Positions 1-5,893 of a stretch of 7,143 nt of DNA are shown here, piece after piece. The stretch is from Treponema sp. (GTDB lineage: Bacteria > Spirochaetota > Spirochaetia > Treponematales > Breznakiellaceae). Made by a program: the position numbers and the translations under genes. Positions within the stretch are counted from its first letter, which is position 1. Each line of letters begins with the position of its first letter. The DNA lies in NCBI GenBank assembly GCA_031259035.1, contig JAIRLZ010000263.1, positions 1 through 7,143 on the forward strand, given 5' to 3'. The notes beneath the pieces are model-generated. The model saw only the letters and a list, made by a program, of their open reading frames with translations, was not told the DNA's origin and did no database searches.

Positions 1-312
1 GCCGCGGAGGCGCGGCACGGCGATCTGACCCTTGCCCGTTTTGACGGCGACAACGGGGAATACAGCCTGCTTCTGGGCAACGCGAAGGCCATAGACGGGC
101 CGTACACGCTGGGGACGTATCTCTGGATCGAGGTGAAAAACTGGAAGCGCCTTGAGGCGAAGATTGTCGAGGGACCCTATATCCATCACTGCGTGGGCAT
201 ACACGGCGATTACGTGCCGGTTCTGTATGAGGCGTGCAAGTACATCGGCGTTAAGCCCGATCTCTACGACGATAACGAGAACGAAGTCCGATCATTTTTG
301 CGGGGGGAATAG
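1..312 (+). CDS. L-fucose/L-arabinose isomerase-like protein, C-terminal part (5' end outside window)
   Basis: An open frame runs from the first base of the window to a TAG at 310-312, giving the last 103 residues of a larger protein. The stretch TLGTYLWIEVKNW (residues 37-49) followed by VEGPYIHHCVGIHGDY (56-71) resembles, from memory, the C-terminal end of L-fucose isomerase-like proteins (COG2407 type), which interconvert aldoses and ketoses in the cytoplasm. The protein then ends in an acidic tail. The stop lies only 3 bases before the GTG start of an FGGY kinase, so the two are very likely cotranscribed as isomerase then kinase, the usual order of steps in pentose or deoxyhexose breakdown. 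The catalytic, metal-binding part is outside the window, so the substrate cannot be named. The family call is by recognition of the tail only and is moderate. Confidence 0.6.
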   Translation, partial: AAEARHGDLTLARFDGDNGEYSLLLGNAKAIDGPYTLGTYLWIEVKNWKRLEAKIVEGPYIHHCVGIHGDYVPVLYEACKYIGVKPDLYDDNENEVRSFLRGE

Positions 313-315
313 GGC

Positions 316-1779
316 GTGAGCGGGAAGTACATTCTGGGAATCGACCAAAGCACAGTCGGAACAAAGGCGCTTGTGTTTAACGACGAAGGCGCTATTGTCT
401 CGCGGCGGGACAAGCCCCACAAACAGAAGGTTTCGGATCGAGGCTGGGTGTCCCACGATCCGGAGGAGATTTACCGGAACACGCTGGAGGTGTGCGCCGA
501 CGCGGTTCGGGCGGCTGGGATAGACGCGGCGGCTGTCGCGGGTATCGGTGTTTCCAACCAGCGGGAGACGGCTCTGGTCTGGGAACGGAAGAGCGGTCTC
601 CCGCTGGACGACGCGGTGGTGTGGCAGTGTTCCCGCGGCGAGGCGATTTGCAAAGCCATCGCCACAAGCGAGCCGGACGCGAGGGAGAACATCAGGCGGC
701 GCGCGGGGCTGCGGCTTTCGCCCTATTTTTCTGCCGCGAAGATAGCGTGGATACTTGAACACTCAGGCAGGAAAGGCGATAAGGGCATCTGCGCCGGTAC
801 AATGGACAGTTGGCTTGTTTACAAACTTACCGGCAATTTCAAAACCGATTATTCCAACGCCTCCCGAACCCAGTTGTTCAATATCAACAGCCTCCAGTGG
901 GACGATCAAATCTGTAGTCTCTTTGGCATAGATCGGGAAACGCTGGCGGAGGTGTGCGACAGCAATGCCTTTTTCGGCGAGACTGACCTTGAGGGCTTGC
1001 TTCCCAAACCCGCGCCGGTTCATGCGGCAGTGGGCGATTCCCACGCGGCGCTTTTTGGTCAGGGCTGCCTAGAAAAGGGCATGGGCAAGGTAACCTATGG
1101 CACCGGTTCCTCGGTGATGATCAATTCTGGTAAGACGCCGGTCTTCTGTCAAAACATCGTAACATCCCTGGCATGGGGTATAAACGGAAAAGTCGATTAT
1201 GTGCTTGAGGGGAACATCAACTACTCAGGCGCGGTGATCAAATGGCTCATAGAAGACCTGGGGCTTATCGGTTCGGCGCGAGAGGCGGCTTCCCTTGCTG
1301 CCGGTGCGAACAGGGATGATACGACCTACCTTGTGCCGGCGTTTTCCGGACTCGGCGCGCCGTACTGGAAGGCTGACGCGAAGGCGATCCTTACCGGCAT
1401 GACTCGCGCTACCGGCAAAGCCGAAATCGTCAAGGCTGTAGAGGAGAGCATTGCCTACCAGATCGCCGATGTGGTAAACACAGCGCGGGAAGAAGCGGGA
1501 ATAGAACTTCTGAAACTCCGTGCTGATGGCGGCGCCACCCGCGATGAGTACCTCATGCAGTTCCAGAGCGACATTCTTAATCTGCCCCTTGAGGTAAGCG
1601 AGAACGAGGAACTCTCCGCCATAGGCGCGGCGTGGATGGCGGGAATGGCTTTGGGGCTTTACTCTGGCGGCTTGCATGACATAATGAAGCGCCGCCGCTA
1701 CGTCCCTGCCATGAACGCGCCTGAGCGAGAGCGCCGTCTCGCGGGCTGGCGGGAGGCTGTGGCAAGGGCGCTTTGCTGA
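316..1779 (+). CDS. FGGY-family carbohydrate kinase (glycerol kinase/xylulokinase-like)
   Basis: This 487-residue cytoplasmic kinase should transfer the ATP gamma-phosphate to a sugar, ketose or polyol; about 490-500 residues is normal for the family. The N-terminal actin-like domain starts with GIDQSTVGTKALVF (8-21). GVSNQRETALVW (78-89) and VVWQCSRG (101-108) carry R83, E84 and W103, which correspond to the polyol-binding residues of E. coli glycerol kinase, and Y137 in SPYFS matches its Tyr135. VGDSHAALFGQG (239-250) supplies the catalytic-base Asp, D241. YGTGSS (261-266) and DGGATRDEYLMQFQSDIL (404-421) are nucleotide-site motifs of the C-terminal domain. The residue after the catalytic Asp is Ser242, where glycerol kinase has Gln, so the substrate may not be glycerol. 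GTG at 316 is chosen because the glycine-rich N-terminus follows at once and a G-rich Shine-Dalgarno-like run lies at 302-307. It is probably translationally coupled to the isomerase-like gene before it. Confidence 0.9.
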   Translation: MSGKYILGIDQSTVGTKALVFNDEGAIVSRRDKPHKQKVSDRGWVSHDPEEIYRNTLEVCADAVRAAGIDAAAVAGIGVSNQRETALVWERKSGLPLDDAVVWQCSRGEAICKAIATSEPDARENIRRRAGLRLSPYFSAAKIAWILEHSGRKGDKGICAGTMDSWLVYKLTGNFKTDYSNASRTQLFNINSLQWDDQICSLFGIDRETLAEVCDSNAFFGETDLEGLLPKPAPVHAAVGDSHAALFGQGCLEKGMGKVTYGTGSSVMINSGKTPVFCQNIVTSLAWGINGKVDYVLEGNINYSGAVIKWLIEDLGLIGSAREAASLAAGANRDDTTYLVPAFSGLGAPYWKADAKAILTGMTRATGKAEIVKAVEESIAYQIADVVNTAREEAGIELLKLRADGGATRDEYLMQFQSDILNLPLEVSENEELSAIGAAWMAGMALGLYSGGLHDIMKRRRYVPAMNAPERERRLAGWREAVARALC

Positions 1780-1796
1780 GGGACGGCATCATAATC

Positions 1797-1889
1797 ACAC
1801 CTTGCTCCGATGTTTTCCGGTCTTGGCGTACCGTACTGGAAAGCCGCCTCTCCATCTGGCGGGATGCTGTGGCGAAACTTGTTTGTTGA
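1797..1889 (+). pseudogene. Relic of a second FGGY kinase gene
   Basis: Just after the intact kinase, two non-adjacent pieces of a kinase are found side by side. Reading from 1798, HLAPMFSGLGVPYWKA matches YLVPAFSGLGAPYWKA at residues 338-353 of the intact protein. From 1845, in a different frame, RLSIWRDAVAKLVC and a TGA (1887-1889) match the intact C-terminus RLAGWREAVARALC and stop. About 120 intervening codons and everything upstream are missing. The differences are largely synonymous or conservative (Gly codons GGT for GGA, Arg/Lys, Glu/Asp), so this looks like the remains of a diverged paralog rather than a fresh duplication. The downstream flank is also shared: CATCATAATCAC occurs after both stops, at 1787-1798 and 1900-1911. 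It cannot encode a working kinase. Confidence 0.75.
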
Positions 1890-1912
1890 GGGGCGAGACC
1901 ATCATAATCACA

Positions 1913-1957
1913 AAGCGCCGGTAAGAACCTTCCGTTACCCCCTCTGCGGGGGCGCTT
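1913..1957. repeat. Nested inverted repeats between convergent genes (possible weak terminator)
   Basis: AAGCGCC (1913-1919) pairs perfectly with GGCGCTT (1951-1957). Inside, GGTAA (1920-1924) can pair with TTACC, and alternatively CCCCC (1938-1942) with GGGGG (1948-1952) around a 5-base loop, so the structures compete. It lies between the kinase relic (+) and the acetyltransferase gene (-), where convergent transcription should stop. There is no clean T-run directly after the stem on either strand (the nearest is TTTT at 1981 minus about 10 bases on the + strand), so a Rho-independent terminator is possible but not convincing. Confidence 0.35.
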
Positions 1958-1996
1958 AGTACCGTGGCTCTTTTATCACTGGAAAATGAGCGGACA

Positions 1997-2452
1997 TCAG
2001 TTTCTCAGTCGAATCATGGTGTAATGGGTAATGTCAGATGAAATAGAGTCTTCCCTCTGTGTGTGAAAGGCGAATTTCTCATAGATGGCGACGTTTGCCT
2101 TGTCTTGGGTTCCCAGAAAACAAGGCAGGCGCGCCTCGTCAAGCTCCTTGAGCTTCTTGTTGATGAGCGCGGAAGCCACGCCCTTTCCTCGCGCTTTGGG
2201 CGGCGCCGCTATGGGCGCCAAACTCCAGAATGGCTGTTGTATCGTTTGATCTCGCGCTTGGGTCAGAAGTTTTATAAACGCCAAGAATCGCTTCCGCAAA
2301 CCCATCGAATACACCGCGAGCAATTCTTCCAGAGAATGATCCGCTGTCGCGTGGCTTATTGCGCCAGCTTCGCCAGTTGCGGGGGGCGACCAAACCGCAA
2401 TGCCGATAAGCTCGCCATCTACTACCGCCCGATCGGTTTCATTCACGCCCAA
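1997..2452 (-). CDS. GNAT-family N-acetyltransferase, probably 5'-truncated or decayed
   Basis: Counted from a TTG at 2452 this is 151 residues. WSLAPIAAPPKARGKGVASAL (76-96, broken here: WSLAP, then PKARGKGVASAL) is the acetyl-CoA-binding motif A, with R88-x-x-G91-x-A93. KANVAIYEKFAFH (118-130) is the motif B region that closes the GNAT fold. IGIAVWSPP (16-24) is the typical beta strand before the variable region. The TTG lacks a well-placed ribosome site. The same frame stays open upstream to a TAA at 2609-2611 and still reads like the family (PPYTYIAPDPDERRAFL, then QQRITQG), but no ATG, GTG or TTG occurs there. The roughly 25-30 N-terminal residues usual for the family are not visible in any frame. 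I infer a gene that has lost its 5' end, or one that uses an unusual start. The acceptor substrate is unknown. It is transcribed towards the kinase relic and is not obviously in an operon. Confidence 0.6.
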   Translation of the reverse strand: MGVNETDRAVVDGELIGIAVWSPPATGEAGAISHATADHSLEELLAVYSMGLRKRFLAFIKLLTQARDQTIQQPFWSLAPIAAPPKARGKGVASALINKKLKELDEARLPCFLGTQDKANVAIYEKFAFHTQREDSISSDITHYTMIRLRN

Positions 2453-2660
2453 TCCCTGTGTAATGCGTTGCTGGAAGTTGTCGGTGAGGAACGCGCGACG
2501 TTCATCAGGGTCAGGCGCAATATAGGTATAAGGCGGTATTGCAAAAGTTATTATTATATCGGGAGAGCGGCGGATACTGGAAAGAGATCGGGCGGACGCC
2601 GCCTTTCGTTACTATAAACATGTTGAAACGACGCATAGACGCGCCCCTACGAAATAGTAT

Positions 2661-2677
2661 CCCCCCCCCCTCCCCCC
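2661..2677. repeat. C10-T-C6 homopolymer tract (poly-G on the minus strand)
   Basis: Ten consecutive C residues (2661-2670), one T and six more C residues (2672-2677) are directly visible. On the minus strand this is G6-A-G10, upstream of the acetyltransferase frame by about 50 bases from its last in-frame stop. Tracts of this length are prone to slippage and can form G-quadruplexes. It is also a place where sequencing length errors are common. Confidence 0.8.
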
Positions 2678-2736
2678 AACACATCGATATGCGCCATTCT
2701 CTTTTTTAGCGCGCCCCCTCTTTTCAGGCAAGGCGT

Positions 2737-2797
2737 ACCGCTTCAAAACAGCTTTGAAACAGGCTAGGGTACGAAGCGGTTCCAAAACTGAAGTTTT
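2737..2797. repeat. Compound inverted repeat related to the maf spacer element
   Basis: ACCGCTTC (2737-2744) pairs perfectly with GAAGCGGT (2773-2780). It is followed directly by AAAACT (2784-2789) and AGTTTT (2792-2797) separated by GA, a second perfect hairpin. GTTCCAAAACTGA (2779-2791) occurs again, on the opposite strand, as TCAGTTTTGGAAC at 4446-4458, and CTAGGGTACG (2764-2773) resembles the loop of that second element. The two are likely members of one dispersed non-coding repeat family; this copy looks more eroded. No function is evident. Confidence 0.6.
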
Positions 2798-2876
2798 AGA
2801 AAGGGAGATGAAGATGGGGAAAGATTCTTGGGGAGCGAGAGTTCGTGGATAACAAACTTCCACTACCGGGAAGCTC

Positions 2877-2900
2877 TAAAAACGCGAACCTTCCGGTTCG
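2877..2900 (-). terminator. Probable Rho-independent terminator of the maf operon
   Basis: On the minus strand, 18 bases after the TAG of the second maf-like gene, CGAACC-GGAA-GGTTCG forms a perfect 6-bp stem with a GGAA (GNRA-type) tetraloop. It is followed after two bases by TTTTT. Position, stem and T-run fit an intrinsic terminator; the stem is short, so it may be modest in strength. Confidence 0.65.
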
Positions 2901-2918
2901 ACAGTTTCCAGAACTTCC

Positions 2919-4406
2919 CTACAGCCGCTTCATACACCATTCCCGCACGGCTTCCAACAAGCGTTCTCCGCTTAGTTCAGGGTCGCGGTGTTTGAGCGCC
3001 GCGGCCGTGGGCAGCAGCGTGGCAATCACAGCCGCATCCTCCGCGTCAAGACGGGCGTCTTGAGTCGGGAAAGAAAGCGAGCGCAGCTTCTCGCGGTATG
3101 CCGCAAGGAAGCCGGCGGGAGGCGCGATACGCGGCGCATCAAGATGCGGCGCGTATCGCGGCGCCCATTGCCGCGCCGCAAGTTTCGCGCGATACATGGC
3201 GAGCGTTGGCGTCTCGTAACGCCACGAGCCGTTTGCATACCGCTTTTCAAGCGGGGTTCTGTACACCAAATGTGAAAAAAACGTCTCGGTTGGAGAGAAA
3301 CGGTTTTGCCGCTTGTCGTAAAATGAGTGCAGCCATGTTCCCCGCGCATAGGCGACGCCCAGAGGATAGGAGAAATCCGCGCCGAACAGTTCCACGGTTT
3401 CCGCGCCAAGCGCTTCCGCCAATGAAACCGCCGCATAGGTGACGTTGCCGCCGGAAACATCCAGTTCAGGTATCGCCCCCGTTCTGGAAAAAAGCCGGCT
3501 GAGGGGATGTCCGCCTGAGAAAAAATACGGCGCGGCGGAACGTTCGGCCAGCATGGGAGGGCTTGCCAAATCAAGAAACAGAGGAATGCGCGTACGGCGG
3601 AAAAAGTGGTTGTAGCTCCAGAGTTGGCAATCAATGGAAACAATGGCGTCAGGCTCAATGCCGGCGGCAAGCAGGGCGGGCAGGCTCGTGTCTGTCGCGA
3701 TGATGAAGCGGCGCGTCCGCTGTTCCCGCAAGAGGGGCAGGCTGCGATCCAGCGACGGACCCGCCGCGGTTATGGACGCGCATTGCACCGAACGCCCCTC
3801 AAAACAGCCTTGCCGGTGGGCGGCGTCTTCGCGCGTCAGATCCGTGTTCTTGATATGTTGAATATTCTGAATAATATTGGAAAACCACCGAAGTCCGAAA
3901 TGCGCCTGCACGGAATAATCCGCGCTTACTTTTTTAAGCGCTCCACCAATTGCCGCTTCCGCCGCTCTAAACGGCTCGCTCTCAGCGTCAATACGCGCCC
4001 TCAATGGGAAGACGCGCATCCCATTCATCAAAGCGGGCTGGTAGTGTTCCAGAATAAACGATTCAATTTCCGCAGCGGACGGATCAATAAAAAGAAATGC
4101 CCGCGGATCGTTCATAATGGAAGAATAATCAATGACGCTGAAAAGCTCTTCAAGCCCTTCCCGTCCGTAATCCACTATCAGGACAAGGCGTATGTCCTTG
4201 GCGCGAGCTAATGCCTGAGCGATGGAAAACCCGCCGCCTAAACCGAGAAAAATAAGAAAACCTTCGTCTTTTCGGACGCCAAGAAGCCGCTCCGCTTCTT
4301 TCTGCGGATCAAAAAGGGAGTGGAGGGCGTGTTCCACGCCATTGTCGTCGACTATCGCCGGTACAATGCTATTGTTACGGGCAGTTTTGATTGTGTATCG
4401 CTTCAT
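2919..4406 (-). CDS. Maf/DUF115-family protein (candidate motility accessory factor), second copy
   Basis: A 495-residue protein starting at ATG 4404-4406. The family landmarks are LHSLFDPQKEAERLL (28-42), a glycine-rich FLGLGGGFS (53-61), HFGLRWFSNIIQNI (169-182), the nucleotide-binding-like AAGPSLD (214-220), GIEPDAIVSID (249-259) and GGNVTYAAVSLAEALG (319-334) ending in ELFGADFSY (339-347). This is the MptE-like/DUF115 core of Maf proteins. In Campylobacter, Helicobacter and other bacteria, Maf proteins are linked to attaching nonulosonic-acid sugars to flagellin in the cytoplasm, and lacking them blocks motility. It is shorter than the 600-plus residues of Campylobacter Mafs. No signal peptide or membrane segment is visible. 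The region 416-428 is a proline/alanine-rich insert coded by an 18-bp palindrome. The ribosome site is weak (AAGTTG then an A-run). It is last in the operon and followed by a hairpin terminator. The flagellar role is inferred from the family, not from neighbours in this window. Confidence 0.8.
   Translation of the reverse strand: MKRYTIKTARNNSIVPAIVDDNGVEHALHSLFDPQKEAERLLGVRKDEGFLIFLGLGGGFSIAQALARAKDIRLVLIVDYGREGLEELFSVIDYSSIMNDPRAFLFIDPSAAEIESFILEHYQPALMNGMRVFPLRARIDAESEPFRAAEAAIGGALKKVSADYSVQAHFGLRWFSNIIQNIQHIKNTDLTREDAAHRQGCFEGRSVQCASITAAGPSLDRSLPLLREQRTRRFIIATDTSLPALLAAGIEPDAIVSIDCQLWSYNHFFRRTRIPLFLDLASPPMLAERSAAPYFFSGGHPLSRLFSRTGAIPELDVSGGNVTYAAVSLAEALGAETVELFGADFSYPLGVAYARGTWLHSFYDKRQNRFSPTETFFSHLVYRTPLEKRYANGSWRYETPTLAMYRAKLAARQWAPRYAPHLDAPRIAPPAGFLAAYREKLRSLSFPTQDARLDAEDAAVIATLLPTAAALKHRDPELSGERLLEAVREWCMKRL
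3123..3160. repeat. 18-bp near-perfect palindrome inside the second maf-like gene
   Basis: Positions 3123-3140 and 3143-3160 are inverted copies with a single mismatch and a 2-base AA loop. It encodes residues about 416-428 (APRYAPHLDAPRIA) of the second Maf-like protein, in a variable C-terminal region. The arms are strongly GC-rich and would form a very stable hairpin in DNA or mRNA. It may be a small repeat unit that inserted in frame. Confidence 0.75.
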
Positions 4407-4418
4407 TTTTTCAACTTG

Positions 4419-4462
4419 GGCTGTTCCAAAACACGCCCTAGTACGTCAGTTTTGGAACAGCC
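4419..4462. repeat. Perfect 14-bp inverted repeat in the spacer between the two maf-like genes
   Basis: GGCTGTTCCAAAAC (4419-4432) and GTTTTGGAACAGCC (4449-4462) are perfect inverted copies around a 16-base loop. On the minus strand the stem begins at the base right after the TGA of the first maf-like gene and ends 12 bases before the ATG of the second. No T-run follows on the minus strand, so it is not a standard intrinsic terminator for the operon. It could attenuate or stabilise the intercistronic mRNA, or be a mobile non-coding repeat. A related sequence lies at 2737-2797. Confidence 0.8.
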
Positions 4463-5878
4463 TCAACTTTTCAATGCGCTATGGATTTCCCCTGCCAGTT
4501 CTTCTTCGGTCTGGACTGACAAGAGATCGCACAGCTCCTTCTTGATAAAAGAATTGCGCGACGCGCCAGCAAGGAGGGTTTTCGCTTTTTCCGCCATAGC
4601 GCTTTCATCTCCGCTTTGCGCGAAAAAATGCGGCGTCCAATCCTCGCCGCCCGCATTCTTGCCGCCGCCGTCCGCTTCGTTTGTCCAACCCGCCGCTTCG
4701 TAGGAAGGAAGGCTTGAGAAAATGGCGTTGTTTTCTCCAATAGTATAGAGTCGTTTGGGATACGCCGGAAGCTGTTTTTTAAACCACTCGGCGTAGATAT
4801 TCATGCTTCCCGCCCCTTCCATGGTACGAGCAAAGGCCGTCGAGTATGCGCACGTGAGGCGGTCCGCGTTTTCCATAAAAAAATCAAGCGGATACGGACG
4901 CGCATGGGCGCGGATGTCGTCATTCGCAAGGTCCATGCCCGCGATAAACACATTCCCCTGAAAAACAGCGAAAGCCAAGTCCAGCGCGGACGCCGTAACG
5001 GTTCCCCGCTGCGTCATGTTGAGAAAAGGGACGCCGAGTCCCGTGAGTACGGCTTTCTGCCAGAGGCTCCCGTCTGTCATAAGGAGAACCGGAAAGGAGC
5101 CGCCTGAAGGCAAGGCCGCGAAGGCGCTTGCGGCAAGGATGGGTTTCCAGACGCTCTCCACTGCGGTTCCTCCCTGTTTTCCATGAGGGCGCAGAGTCGA
5201 AAACAGGTGGAACAACGCCCAGTTGCCGCCGTCGGTTGCGACAACTATGTCGGGCTTCACATTCGCGTGAAAGAGCGGCTCCACAGCGGAAGAAGCCGCC
5301 AGCACGAAGATTTTTTTTGTTTCCTTCAATTTTTTTATGACCGGCAGGGCTTCTTCAAGACTAGGTCCCGCTCCCGCAATGACGCAGGAACCGGCGCGTT
5401 TCTCCGGCGCGAGAAACGTGTCAATAATGGCGATGTTCTTGAAGAAATTCCGAAACCATTTTCTCCCAAAATACGCGGTTGTTCTTTTATTAGCGTCGAT
5501 TCTCTTGACAAACGCAACGGTTTCCGCCATCAAACGGACGTACCGATCCTTGTAAAAAAAGAGGCTTGGCCTCCATTCGATGATTTCTATGGTTGAGGCT
5601 TCCGTATCGGGTATGGTTTTTTCCAGCATGGATTGAACGCCGCCTTCCCGTTGGGCATCTTCAACGTGCAACGCGAGTATCTTTGCATCGGGGAATTTTT
5701 TCTCCAGCGCCGGGATCATATAGCCCATGCCGGGTTCTATCAGGATAAAAAAACAAATTCCCCGCCGCAACGACAGGGAATTAATGTACTTCTCCGCTTC
5801 CGCAACCGGATTATAGCGGGAGTGAAGTCTTTTTTTCTCTTCCATCCCGCTTTTTTCCATTTGAACAAGGTTGTTCAT
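4463..5878 (-). CDS. Maf/DUF115-family protein (candidate motility accessory factor), first copy
   Basis: A 471-residue protein. Landmarks in order: RLHSRYNPVAEAEKYINSL (17-35), IEPGMGYMIPALEKKFP (47-63), a glycine-containing nucleotide-fold-like strand; AYFGRKWFRNFFKNI (135-149); AGAGPSLEEALPV (168-180); ANVKPDIVVATDGG (205-218); RGTVTASALDLAF (291-303) and VFIAGMDLA (310-318). The same landmarks in the same order occur in the following gene, so the two are divergent paralogs. The start is placed at ATG 5876-5878, 15 bases after the acidic-protein stop. No good Shine-Dalgarno precedes it, and ATG codons at residues 7 and 12 are alternatives before the first conserved block. The substrate sugar and acceptor are unknown. 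Flagellin glycosylation is the family's best-studied role, so it is an inference here. No signal peptide or transmembrane segment is seen. Confidence 0.8.
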   Translation of the reverse strand: MNNLVQMEKSGMEEKKRLHSRYNPVAEAEKYINSLSLRRGICFFILIEPGMGYMIPALEKKFPDAKILALHVEDAQREGGVQSMLEKTIPDTEASTIEIIEWRPSLFFYKDRYVRLMAETVAFVKRIDANKRTTAYFGRKWFRNFFKNIAIIDTFLAPEKRAGSCVIAGAGPSLEEALPVIKKLKETKKIFVLAASSAVEPLFHANVKPDIVVATDGGNWALFHLFSTLRPHGKQGGTAVESVWKPILAASAFAALPSGGSFPVLLMTDGSLWQKAVLTGLGVPFLNMTQRGTVTASALDLAFAVFQGNVFIAGMDLANDDIRAHARPYPLDFFMENADRLTCAYSTAFARTMEGAGSMNIYAEWFKKQLPAYPKRLYTIGENNAIFSSLPSYEAAGWTNEADGGGKNAGGEDWTPHFFAQSGDESAMAEKAKTLLAGASRNSFIKKELCDLLSVQTEEELAGEIHSALKS

Positions 5879-5893
5879 GGCAATTACGGCGCT

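Larger units (their letters stand above)
2609..2918. other. Non-coding gap of 310 bases rich in repeats
   Basis: No open frame here reads like a protein family on either strand. From left to right it holds a C10-T-C6 tract, a pair of nested inverted repeats related to the element between the two maf genes, and a hairpin with a T-run that should end transcription of the maf unit. It separates the tail end of the maf operon from the damaged 5' end of the acetyltransferase gene, both on the minus strand, so any promoter for the acetyltransferase would have to be here. I do not see a convincing -35/-10 pair. Confidence 0.6.

Noticed and set aside
292..762. Open frame of 156 codons on the minus strand
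   Set aside because: It lies opposite the kinase, has an arginine- and proline-rich composition typical of an antisense shadow, and shows no family motif.
2063..2617. 184-codon plus-strand frame across the acetyltransferase region
   Set aside because: The minus strand carries clear GNAT motifs at the same positions; the plus-strand product is unrecognisable and Arg/Cys-rich.
2661..2797. CRISPR-like or insertion-sequence interpretation of the repeats
   Set aside because: There are no regularly spaced direct repeats, no transposase frame and no visible target-site duplication.
2612..2863. 83-codon minus-strand frame upstream of, and in the same frame as, the acetyltransferase
   Set aside because: It runs through the C-tract and repeats, is separated from the acetyltransferase frame by TAG TAA, and its sequence does not resemble a GNAT N-terminus.
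3606..4211. 201-codon plus-strand frame
   Set aside because: It is antisense to the conserved AGPSL region of the second maf-like gene and has no recognisable domain.
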